NCBI GenBank assembly: GCA_934675095.1
Contig: CAKUPC010000004.1
Location: 3,124-67,123 of the forward strand
Source: an uncultured Bacteroidales bacterium
GTDB taxonomy: Bacteria > Bacteroidota > Bacteroidia > Bacteroidales > UBA932
Reading direction: 5' to 3'
Length of the DNA: 64,000 nucleotides
Positions 1 through 8,356 of the stretch are shown one piece after another (the first letter of the stretch is position 1; every line of letters begins with the position of its first letter). The notes beneath the pieces were generated by a model. That model had not been told where the DNA came from. It made no database searches and saw only the letters and a program-made list of their open reading frames with translations. The position numbers were made by a program, and so were the translations under genes.

Positions 1-1
1 G

Positions 2-2080
2 GCGTTTGACATCCGCATCGGAGAGCCGCGCGAGGACGGGAAGGACTGGTTCAGCCTCTACGGGGAGGACGGACGGATTGTGCTTGAGGGAAACAACGGA
101 ATCTCGGTCGCGAGCGCATTCAAGGCATGGCTGGAGGACTGCTGCCGGTGTCAGGTGAGCTGGTGCGGGAGCAATCTCGCGCTGCCCGAGCCGCTGCCCG
201 TTCCCAAGGAGAAGGTGACGCGGGTTTCGCCATACAAATACCGCTACTATCTGAACTACTGCACTTTCAACTACACGATGAGCTGGTGGCAGGAGGAGAG
301 GTGGCAGAAGGAGATTGACTTCATGGCGATGAACGGAATCAACGCTCCGCTCGCGGTGACGGGGCAGAGCAGCGTCTGGCAGAGGGTCTATAACCGGCTG
401 GGACTCAGCGACGCTGACCTTGAGAGCTTTTTCTGCGCCCCGACGCATTTCAGCTGGTTCTGGATGGGCAACCTCGACGGTTGGGGCGGGCCGCTGCCGC
501 AGTCGTTCATCGACAGGCACGAGAAACTTCAGAAATTCATACTCGAAAAGGAGCGCAGGCTGGGGATGACCCCGATTCTGCCGGCCTTCACGGGTCACGT
601 GCCGCCGGCCTTTGCAGAAAAGTTCCCTTCGGCGAAAATCCGCAGGACATCATGGGAGGGATTCGAGCCGGTGAGCATACTCGACCCGGAGGACAGCCTC
701 TTCACGGTCATCGGACGGATGTTCATGGAGGAGCAGACCCGCACCTACGGCACGAACCACCTCTATTCGGCGGACACTTTCAACGAGAACACTCCCCCGA
801 CGCGTGACTCGCTCTATCTCAGCGGCATGGGACGGAAAGTCTATGAGTCGATGGCGGAGTATGACCCGGAGGCCGTATGGGTGATGCAGGGCTGGCTGTT
901 CTACTACAACGGGGCTTTCTGGAAGGAGCCTGAAATCAGGGCGCTTTTCTCGGGAGTGCCGGACGACAAGATGCTTCTTTTGGACCTCTGGAGCGAGAGG
1001 GTGCCGGCGTGGAACCGCACGGACGGCTACTACGGGAAGCCTTGGGTGTGGTGCATGCTGCACAATTTCGGGCAGAACCCGGACTTTAACGGGAATGTGG
1101 CGAATGTGGCTTCCGGGCCTTCCGCAGCCCTGGCCGACCCGCGCGGGAAGAAGATGATGGGGCTGGGCGTGACGATGGAGGGAATCGAGCAGATGCCTTC
1201 GGTCTATGCGCTGATGTTCGACAACGTGTGGAAGGATGAGCCGACGGATGTTTCCGAGTTCATGACGGGCTACCTGCGGAACAGGTACGGGGAGGACGCG
1301 CCGCTCACGGAACAGGCATGGGCTCTGCTCAACGGCTCGGTGTTCGACCAGAGCCTCTCGGGAGGCTGCGTGCCGTCGGTGGTGACGGGCAGACCGACGC
1401 TCTCGGTGTGGAGAAACAGGATTTCGGAGAACCATACGGAGAAATATGTGAAGCCGCTCAATTCGGCGTGGAGGGAGCTTTTCCGCGCGGCCTGCACTTC
1501 GGAGGGGCTTCGCGCCCACGACGGCTTCCGCTACGACCTTGTGGATGTCACCCGTCAGGTGCTCACGGAATATGCGAACACCGTCCATGCGGCGATGTGC
1601 CGTTGCCACGATGCCGGAGACATGAGCGGCTTCGCGGCAAGGGCCTCGGAACTTATGGAACTGATGGCCGACCTTGACAGGCTGCTCTCGACACGGAAGG
1701 AGTTCCTGCTCGGAAAGTGGATTGCCGACGCGAGGGCCTACGGCACGACCGAGGCCGAGGCGGACAAGTTCGAGCAGAACGCACGCGACCTCGTGACCCT
1801 CTGGGGAGGCAGGGACTGCAGCATCCACGACTACGCCTACCGCCACTGGGCAGGGCTTGTGAGCGGATTCTATGCGCCGCGCTGGCAACGGCTCATCGAC
1901 GCCGTGACCGAGGCCGCGGAACTCGGGGAGAAGTTCGACAGCGAGGCTTTCGGGAAGAGCGTCCGCGAATGGGAGTGGCAGTGGACATTCGGAAAGGAAA
2001 AGTATGCTGCGGAACCGGACGGAGACGAGATTGACATATGCGGGGAGATTTACGCGAAATATTCCGACCGCGTGATTTGA
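2..2080 (+). CDS. Alpha-N-acetylglucosaminidase, family GH89 (5' end outside window)
   Basis: Predicted retaining exo-alpha-N-acetylglucosaminidase (NAGLU family), which removes alpha-linked GlcNAc from host glycans such as heparan sulfate or gastric-type mucin caps. The frame is open from base 2 with no start in the window, so the N-terminus (signal peptide and first domain) is missing. A GTG at 80 is internal coding sequence and not a start. Visible family hallmarks are YRYYLNYCTFNYTMSWW, the MNGINAPLAVTGQ segment, and the two acidic motifs ADTFNE and TMEGIEQ. In NAGLU these carry the two catalytic glutamates. The C-terminal all-helical domain looks complete and ends normally at TGA. It lies 153 bp upstream of a GH127 gene on the same strand, which suggests a glycan-degradation cluster extending to the left. 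Confidence 0.9.
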   Translation, partial: AFDIRIGEPREDGKDWFSLYGEDGRIVLEGNNGISVASAFKAWLEDCCRCQVSWCGSNLALPEPLPVPKEKVTRVSPYKYRYYLNYCTFNYTMSWWQEERWQKEIDFMAMNGINAPLAVTGQSSVWQRVYNRLGLSDADLESFFCAPTHFSWFWMGNLDGWGGPLPQSFIDRHEKLQKFILEKERRLGMTPILPAFTGHVPPAFAEKFPSAKIRRTSWEGFEPVSILDPEDSLFTVIGRMFMEEQTRTYGTNHLYSADTFNENTPPTRDSLYLSGMGRKVYESMAEYDPEAVWVMQGWLFYYNGAFWKEPEIRALFSGVPDDKMLLLDLWSERVPAWNRTDGYYGKPWVWCMLHNFGQNPDFNGNVANVASGPSAALADPRGKKMMGLGVTMEGIEQMPSVYALMFDNVWKDEPTDVSEFMTGYLRNRYGEDAPLTEQAWALLNGSVFDQSLSGGCVPSVVTGRPTLSVWRNRISENHTEKYVKPLNSAWRELFRAACTSEGLRAHDGFRYDLVDVTRQVLTEYANTVHAAMCRCHDAGDMSGFAARASELMELMADLDRLLSTRKEFLLGKWIADARAYGTTEAEADKFEQNARDLVTLWGGRDCSIHDYAYRHWAGLVSGFYAPRWQRLIDAVTEAAELGEKFDSEAFGKSVREWEWQWTFGKEKYAAEPDGDEIDICGEIYAKYSDRVI

Positions 2081-2233
2081 GCGTTATAGAGAATGCTTCT
2101 ATTGTTCTATCCGATTTGCTCCGGAATCGTGAATTTTGCATCAGTCCCCGTGCGTGCAGCCGGGAACAGGAAGATGTATTTTTAGCTTCTTAGTTCAACT
2201 AATTTTTTACGCTTACTAAAAAGACCAATACTA

Positions 2234-4090
2234 ATGGATACAAGACTTATCTTTATGGCTGCGGCCTCGGCGGCGCTGCTCTGCGCGTGCGGAGACGGAC
2301 AGCATGACAAGGGGATTTCAAAGAACACTCCGGTGAAATTCTCGGAGGTCAAGGTGACGGACGGCTTCTGGCAGCCGCGAATCAGGGAACTTTCGGAGAC
2401 GACGGTTCCGTTCTGCCTCGACCAGTGCTGCACGAAGACCAGCCGGGTGAACAACTTTGCAGTGGCGGCAGGGCTCGCCGAAGGAAAGTGGAAGGGAATT
2501 TTCTACGACGACTCGGACCTGTACAAGACCATCGAGGGCGCGGCATACTCCCTTCAGAACGAACCGGATGCGGCGCTTGAGGCGAAGATTGACTCGATAG
2601 TTGCCATCATCGCGGCGGCGCAGCTCCCGGACGGCTATCTAGACACCTATTACATACTGGAGAAGCCCGACAAGCGCTGGACGGACATGGACAAGCACGA
2701 GATGTACTGCTGCGGGCATCTCATCGAGGCTGCCATTGCCTACCGCGACGCGGCCGGGAAGAGAACGCTGCTCGACGTGGCGCAGAAGTTCGCCGACCAC
2801 CTTCTCGCCAATTTCGGACCCGGAAAGCGTGACTGGGTGCCGGGGCATCCGGAGATTGAGCTTGCCCTCGTGAAGCTCTACCGCGAGACCGGCCGCAGGG
2901 ACTATCTAGACCTCGCGCATTTCCTGCTTGAGGAGCGCGGACGCGGCAAGGCGGACTGGGGCAAGCGAACGGACTATTATGTGGACGCCGAGCCGGTCGC
3001 GGACATGACGAGAATCTGCGGGCACGCGGTGCGCTGCATGTATCTGCTCACCGGAATGGCGGACTGGTCGGCGCAGAGCGGCTCGGAGGAATATATCCCC
3101 GCACTTGACAGGATTTGGGACAATGTCGTCGGGGCGAACATGTACATCACTGGCGGAATCGGCTCGTCGCGGCACAACGAGGGCTTCACGACCGACTATG
3201 ACCTTCCGAACGAGGATGCGTACTGCGAGACCTGTGCTTCGGTGGGAATGGTGATGTGGAACCAGAGGATGAATATGCTCAAGGGTGAGGGGCGCTATGT
3301 AGATGTGCTCGAAAGGTCGATGTACAACGGGGCGCTCGCCGGGATATCCCTCTCCAGCGACAGGTTCTTCTACGTGAACCCGCTCGCCTCGGCCGGTGCT
3401 CATCACAGGAAGCCGTGGTACGGCACAGCCTGCTGCCCGAGCCAGATTTCAAGGTTTCTGCCTTCTGTCGGTGGTTATGTCTATGCCGTTTCGCCCGATG
3501 CCCTTTGGGTGAATCTCTACATCGGCAGTTCTACTGCGGTGAAGGTCGGAGGCACGAGTGTCGGAGTGGATATGACGACGGAATATCCATGGAAGGGCGA
3601 CATCCGCATCGCCATAAGCCCGAAACGGACAAAGACTTTCGGCGTGAGGCTCAGAATTCCGCAGTGGAGCGAGGACTGTTACACGGTTAAGGTGAACGGG
3701 GAGACGGTTCCGGCGACGCTTGCCGAGGGATATGTGACGCTTTCCAGAAAATGGAGGAAGGGCGACGAGATTTCGCTCTCTCTTGACATGACCCCGAAGG
3801 TAGTGGCCGCCGACCCGCGTGTAAAGGCCGACGAGGGACGCAGGGCGATTCAGCGCGGCCCGCTCGTCTATTGTCTCGAGGAGACCGACAACCCGGCCAT
3901 CGCGGATGCGGTGCTTGAGGAGGACGCGGCACTCGAAACCGCCTTTGACCAGCAGCTGCTCGGCGGAGTCACCACCGTCACCGCGCATCAGAAGAGCGGC
4001 GAGCTCAAGTTCATCCCCTACTACGCATGGGATAACCGCGAACCCGGCCGTATGGAAGTCTGGGTGAGGTATGAGGAAAGCGGTCGATAG
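2234..4090 (+). CDS. Beta-L-arabinofuranosidase-like glycosidase, family GH127 (DUF1680), lipoprotein
   Basis: Predicted cysteine-dependent glycosidase of the GH127/DUF1680 type, best known for releasing beta-L-arabinofuranose; related clades have other sugars, so the substrate is uncertain. The N-terminus MDTRLIFMAAASAALLCAC is a lipoprotein signal with Cys at about residue 18, implying attachment to the envelope. The zinc/nucleophile cluster of the family is visible: Glu332 and Cys334 in CETCAS, and Cys400-Cys401 in TACCPSQ. In characterised members the first Cys of the CC pair is the nucleophile. The length of 618 aa is normal. The gene ends in a clear hairpin terminator at 4110-4145. The upstream 153 bp show no convincing promoter match, so co-transcription with the GH89 gene is possible. 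Confidence 0.88.
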   Translation: MDTRLIFMAAASAALLCACGDGQHDKGISKNTPVKFSEVKVTDGFWQPRIRELSETTVPFCLDQCCTKTSRVNNFAVAAGLAEGKWKGIFYDDSDLYKTIEGAAYSLQNEPDAALEAKIDSIVAIIAAAQLPDGYLDTYYILEKPDKRWTDMDKHEMYCCGHLIEAAIAYRDAAGKRTLLDVAQKFADHLLANFGPGKRDWVPGHPEIELALVKLYRETGRRDYLDLAHFLLEERGRGKADWGKRTDYYVDAEPVADMTRICGHAVRCMYLLTGMADWSAQSGSEEYIPALDRIWDNVVGANMYITGGIGSSRHNEGFTTDYDLPNEDAYCETCASVGMVMWNQRMNMLKGEGRYVDVLERSMYNGALAGISLSSDRFFYVNPLASAGAHHRKPWYGTACCPSQISRFLPSVGGYVYAVSPDALWVNLYIGSSTAVKVGGTSVGVDMTTEYPWKGDIRIAISPKRTKTFGVRLRIPQWSEDCYTVKVNGETVPATLAEGYVTLSRKWRKGDEISLSLDMTPKVVAADPRVKADEGRRAIQRGPLVYCLEETDNPAIADAVLEEDAALETAFDQQLLGGVTTVTAHQKSGELKFIPYYAWDNREPGRMEVWVRYEESGR

Positions 4091-4109
4091 ACTCTTTCAG
4101 TAATTGCCG

Positions 4110-4145
4110 CAGGCTGGCCGAATTGTTTTGGTCAGCCTGTTTTTT
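4110..4145 (+). terminator. Rho-independent terminator after GH127 gene
   Basis: A 10-bp stem (CAGGCTGGCC pairing with GGTCAGCCTG through one G-U pair) is followed directly by six T residues. It lies 20 bp after the GH127 stop codon. Its loop and 3' arm overlap the -33 region of the next promoter. Confidence 0.8.
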
Positions 4146-4158
4146 ATGATTACTTTTG
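4127..4158 (+). promoter_or_regulatory. Bacteroidetes-type promoter for the nucleosidase-luxS pair
   Basis: TTTG at 4127-4130, 20 bp spacer, TACTTTTG at 4151-4158, a full match to the TTTG-N19-21-TAnnTTTG consensus. Transcription should start near 4162. That excludes the longer reading frame beginning at 4104 and supports the ATG at 4230. Confidence 0.7.
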
Positions 4159-4229
4159 TACGCGAAAAAATCAGGTGGACAGCACGGGCTGCCACCGGAG
4201 GGCTGGTAGAAATAAATTATACTCTATAT

Positions 4230-4763
4230 ATGATTATACTTGTTGCGACGGAAGACGAACTGAGGCTGGCGAAGAGGCACCTCGGGGGATATGAGATTGT
4301 CAGGACGGGCGTGGGCGCGGGAAATGTGATTCGCGTGTGCTCGGAGCTGCTGGTGCGTGAGGGGATTCAGGAGGAGAGGATTGTGAACGTGGGATTCTGC
4401 GGGAGCAATTCGATTCCGGTCGGTTCTGTGGTGAAGGTGTCGAGGACATGGAGATTGATGGACAATGTGGTGGAGTTCGAGGACTGGAGAAACGGATATG
4501 AACTTGCCGCGGACGGGGTTCCGTGCTACACGAGCAACTGTTTCGTCCTTAAGACTGACATCACTGAGCCTTGCGCGTTCGACATGGAGTTGAACTATAT
4601 GGCGGCATTTCCGCTTCCGCTGGTGGGGGCGGTGAAGATTGTGAGCGACAATCTGTGTCTGGACAAGTACGAGCACAGCATCCGCCACTCGGAGGACGAG
4701 ACCTGGGATGAGGTGAAGGCGATTCTGAGGGAACTTGAAATGAAATGGAGTCGAGAAATCTGA
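4230..4763 (+). CDS. Short MTA/SAH nucleosidase-like nucleoside phosphorylase-family protein
   Basis: Predicted to hydrolyse S-adenosylhomocysteine (and perhaps methylthioadenosine) to S-ribosylhomocysteine plus adenine, the step before LuxS. The frame is open further upstream, but the promoter at 4127-4158 makes ATG 4230 the sensible start, giving 177 aa. That is shorter than the usual 230-aa MtnN. Residues typical of the active site are present: an early Glu in ATEDE (about 8), TGVG, GFCG, Glu120 in FDMEL and Asp140 in VSDN, equivalent to Glu12, Glu174 and Asp197 of E. coli MtnN. It overlaps or abuts luxS, so the two are almost certainly co-transcribed. The short length means another nucleoside phosphorylase-like activity cannot be excluded. 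Confidence 0.72.
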   Translation: MIILVATEDELRLAKRHLGGYEIVRTGVGAGNVIRVCSELLVREGIQEERIVNVGFCGSNSIPVGSVVKVSRTWRLMDNVVEFEDWRNGYELAADGVPCYTSNCFVLKTDITEPCAFDMELNYMAAFPLPLVGAVKIVSDNLCLDKYEHSIRHSEDETWDEVKAILRELEMKWSREI

Positions 4764-4768
4764 ATAAC

Positions 4769-5248
4769 ATGGAGAATATGGAAAAGGAAGTGAAAGTCGA
4801 GAGCTTTACCTTTGACCACAGGAAGGTGAAGGCTCCTTATGTGAGACGGTGCTGCGTCCTGGACGGACAGCACGGGGACAAGGTGACGAAGTTCGACCTG
4901 CGGTTCTGCCAGCCGAACAGGGAGGCTCTGGAAACCGCCGCTCTGCACGGACTGGAGCACCTGTTGGCAGAGAACCTGCGCAGGCACTTTGACGGAGTGA
5001 TTGACCTGAGCCCGATGGGATGCCGAACTGGCTACTATGTGACCGCATGGGGTGAGCGGGACGTGCGCGAGATGAGGGACGCCCTCGTCGCCGCCCTGAA
5101 CGATGTGCTTGAGGCGACCGAAATCCCTGCCGCCAACGAAATCCAGTGCGGGAATTACAGAGACCTCTCCCTTGACGGGGCACAGGCCGCCGCACAAAAA
5201 GCGCTCACCGCCGGATTCTCGCTTGACCCGTTTGAGAGAATACTATAA
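4769..5248 (+). CDS. luxS: S-ribosylhomocysteine lyase LuxS
   Basis: Splits S-ribosylhomocysteine into homocysteine and DPD, the precursor of autoinducer-2, in the activated methyl cycle. The full LuxS pattern is present: SFTFDH near the N-terminus, KFDLRFCQPN, the metal motif H60-xx-E63-H64 (HGLEH in place of the common HTLEH), catalytic Cys85 in SPMGCRTG, and third metal ligand Cys127 in QCGNY. Possible starts are ATG 4745, 4769 and 4778. I chose 4769; the family usually has only a few residues before SFT, so 4778 is about equally likely, and both lie after the nucleosidase stop. It sits directly behind the SAH nucleosidase-like gene, so consecutive steps are paired. A bidirectional hairpin follows the stop. 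Confidence 0.95.
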   Translation: MENMEKEVKVESFTFDHRKVKAPYVRRCCVLDGQHGDKVTKFDLRFCQPNREALETAALHGLEHLLAENLRRHFDGVIDLSPMGCRTGYYVTAWGERDVREMRDALVAALNDVLEATEIPAANEIQCGNYRDLSLDGAQAAAQKALTAGFSLDPFERIL

Positions 5249-5315
5249 AAAAAGGCGCTTCAGGTGGGAACCGAAGCGCCTTTTATTGTCGCCAAATCAG
5301 TGACTAAACATGTCA
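5249..5315 (-). ncRNA. Candidate small RNA, minus strand
   Basis: On the minus strand a TACCTTTG -7 box (5319-5326) lies about 65 bp before a hairpin whose minus-strand side ends in seven T residues (5247-5253). There is no ORF of useful size between them. The implied transcript starts near 5315 and ends near 5249. No clear -33 box is visible; the region upstream lies inside the groEL terminator stem. The element could instead be only the luxS terminator. No family recognised. Confidence 0.35.
5251..5284. terminator. Bidirectional hairpin terminator between luxS and groEL
   Basis: An 11-bp stem (AAAGGCGCTTC pairing with GAAGCGCCTTT) begins 2 bp after the luxS stop. The T run is four on the plus strand and seven on the minus strand, so it is actually the stronger terminator for minus-strand transcription. 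Confidence 0.85.
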
Positions 5316-5337
5316 TTGCAAAGGTACAAATAATTAG

Positions 5338-5385
5338 CATAAAAAGAAGGCTGTCAGGAAAATACTTGACAGCCTTCTTTTTATG
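5338..5385. terminator. Bidirectional terminator downstream of groEL
   Basis: A perfect 19-bp inverted repeat (5338-5356 and 5367-5385) with a 10-nt loop. It has a GAAGGCTGTCA core and T-rich tails on both strands. It is placed to end the groES-groEL transcript, about 140 bp past the groEL stop. Confidence 0.85.
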
Positions 5386-5432
5386 TACCTTATATAGAGG
5401 AGTTGTATAAATGGTGCGATTGCAAGGCGCAA

Positions 5433-5485
5433 GGCGAAGACATAACCGGAGCAACCTCCCGGTTGTGGGGATTATGTCTATCGCC
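5433..5485. other. Hairpin in the groEL 3' untranslated region
   Basis: The arms GGCGA-AGACATAA and TTATGTCT-A-TCGCC pair over 13 bp with one bulged base. An inner CAACC/GGTTG stem is also present. It lies between the groEL stop and the terminator at 5338-5385. Function unknown; it could stabilise the 3' end of the transcript or belong to a small RNA. Confidence 0.45.
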
Positions 5486-5524
5486 GGCAACGAAGCAAGC
5501 GTGCCGTTTAGGCAACTCCGCCAA

Positions 5525-7225
<1,701 letters not shown>

Positions 7226-7492
7226 TTAGATGATTGCCAAAATGTCTGACTGTTTCATGATGAGATACTTCTTGTCCTCGAAGGTGACCTCGGTTCCGGC
7301 ATACTTGCCATAGAGAACGACGTCTCCGACCTTGACTTCCATCTCAACATCCTTCGTGCCCGGGCCGGCCGCGATTACGGTTCCCTGCTGCGGTTTTTCC
7401 TTCGCTGTGTCAGGAATATAGAGTCCTGAAGCTGTCTTGGTCTCCGCCTCTTTAGGCTCAACGACCACTCTGTCTGCCAATGGCTTTATCAT
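7226..7492 (-). CDS. groS: Co-chaperonin GroES
   Basis: The 10-kDa lid of the GroEL chamber, 88 aa, normal length. Recognisable elements are [11 protein letters not shown] at the start, the mobile-loop region [19 protein letters not shown], and [15 protein letters not shown]. It is the first gene of the groES-groEL pair. The upstream region carries an array of palindromes at 7594-7682, about 100 bp ahead of the start. This is not CIRCE and may belong to the divergent nitroreductase gene or to neither. Confidence 0.97.
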   Translation of the reverse strand: MIKPLADRVVVEPKEAETKTASGLYIPDTAKEKPQQGTVIAAGPGTKDVEMEVKVGDVVLYGKYAGTEVTFEDKKYLIMKQSDILAII

Positions 7493-7593
7493 AATATAGT
7501 ATTTTTAAGTGTTATACTTCATAATGCCCCTCGTGGAGCCGACGATAAAATGGACAAAGAGAGTGCCACCGGCCAAAGACTGACAATTTGTCA

Positions 7594-7682
7594 CTTTCAC
7601 TTTCGCAAAAGTTAATTTCAACACAATTTTCACTTTTGCAAAAGTGAAAATCCGCATATTTTTTGCTTTTCTAAAAGTGAAT
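7594..7682. promoter_or_regulatory. Array of three palindromic operator-like sites, 33-bp spacing
   Basis: The central site (7627-7650) is a perfect 24-bp palindrome with the core CACTTTTGCAAAAGTG. Degenerate copies lie on each side: CACTTTCGCAAAAGTT centred at 7605/7606 and GCTTTTCTAAAAGTGA centred at 7671/7672. Centre-to-centre distance is 33 bp in both cases, about three helical turns. It sits between divergent groES and the nitroreductase lipoprotein gene. Binding protein unknown. Confidence 0.7.
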
Positions 7683-7767
7683 CCATATTTTTGCCGGTCA
7701 CGGATTTCTATATTGAGGAGTGTAATAAAATAGGTCTGAAACTATCTGTAAATGAATTATAAGGTAT

Positions 7768-8355
7768 ATGAAAAAGTTTGTAAAACTGCTCGCGGCGGCG
7801 GGCGCAACATTTATCGCAATGACATCATGCAGCAACAATTCCACCGTCCAAAACACTGACGCGGTTCTGGACAACATCTTCGCGCGCAAGTCCGTGCGCA
7901 AGTTCACTTCCGAGCCGGTTTCCGAGAAACAGGTCGAGGCTCTGCTCAAGGCAGCAATGGCAGCCCCGAGCGCACTGAACAAACAGCCTTGGAGGTTCGT
8001 GGTGGTGACTGACAAGGAAAAGCTCGCGTCCATGGCGGAGAAGATGCCTTATGCCCGGCTCGACACGGCCCCGCTCGCCATCGTAGTCTGCGGAGACACG
8101 TCCGTCAGCGAGAAATTCTGGACGCATGACTGCTCGGCGGCAACCGAGAACCTGCTGCTCGCGGCAGAAGCAATGGGACTCGGGGCGGTATGGACGGCGG
8201 CGTCGGACGGAGAGCGCACGGAAATAGTCCGCGAAGCCCTCGCCCTGCCGTCATACATCCACCCGCTCTGCGTGGTTCCTGTCGGCCATCCGGACGGCGA
8301 CTTCCAGCCGAAGGACAAGTGGGATCCGACGAAGATTCACTACGACAGGTGGTAA
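7768..8355 (+). CDS. Nitroreductase-family lipoprotein
   Basis: Predicted FMN-dependent oxidoreductase of the nitroreductase superfamily, 195 aa. The N-terminus MKKFVKLLAAAGATFIAMTSC is a lipoprotein signal, unusual for a flavin enzyme that needs reduced nicotinamide. The catalytic domain starts at about residue 30 with IFARKSVRKFTSEPVSEKQ, followed by AAPSALNKQPWRFVVV, which forms part of the FMN site, and ends with the ENLLLAAEAMGLGAVWT helix. Substrate unknown. It stands alone, convergent with the SusD gene: the stop codons are only a few bases apart. The 33-bp-spaced palindrome array lies about 90 bp upstream. Confidence 0.85.
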   Translation: MKKFVKLLAAAGATFIAMTSCSNNSTVQNTDAVLDNIFARKSVRKFTSEPVSEKQVEALLKAAMAAPSALNKQPWRFVVVTDKEKLASMAEKMPYARLDTAPLAIVVCGDTSVSEKFWTHDCSAATENLLLAAEAMGLGAVWTAASDGERTEIVREALALPSYIHPLCVVPVGHPDGDFQPKDKWDPTKIHYDRW

Positions 8356-8356
8356 C

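Noticed and set aside
650..1888. 412-aa antisense ORF inside the GH89 gene
   Set aside because: Arg/His/Val-rich shadow of a GC-rich coding strand with no family resemblance; the plus-strand frame has clear GH89 motifs.
7493..7767. CIRCE heat-shock operator upstream of groES
   Set aside because: No TTAGCACTC-N9-GAGTGCTAA; the palindromes there have an unrelated core.
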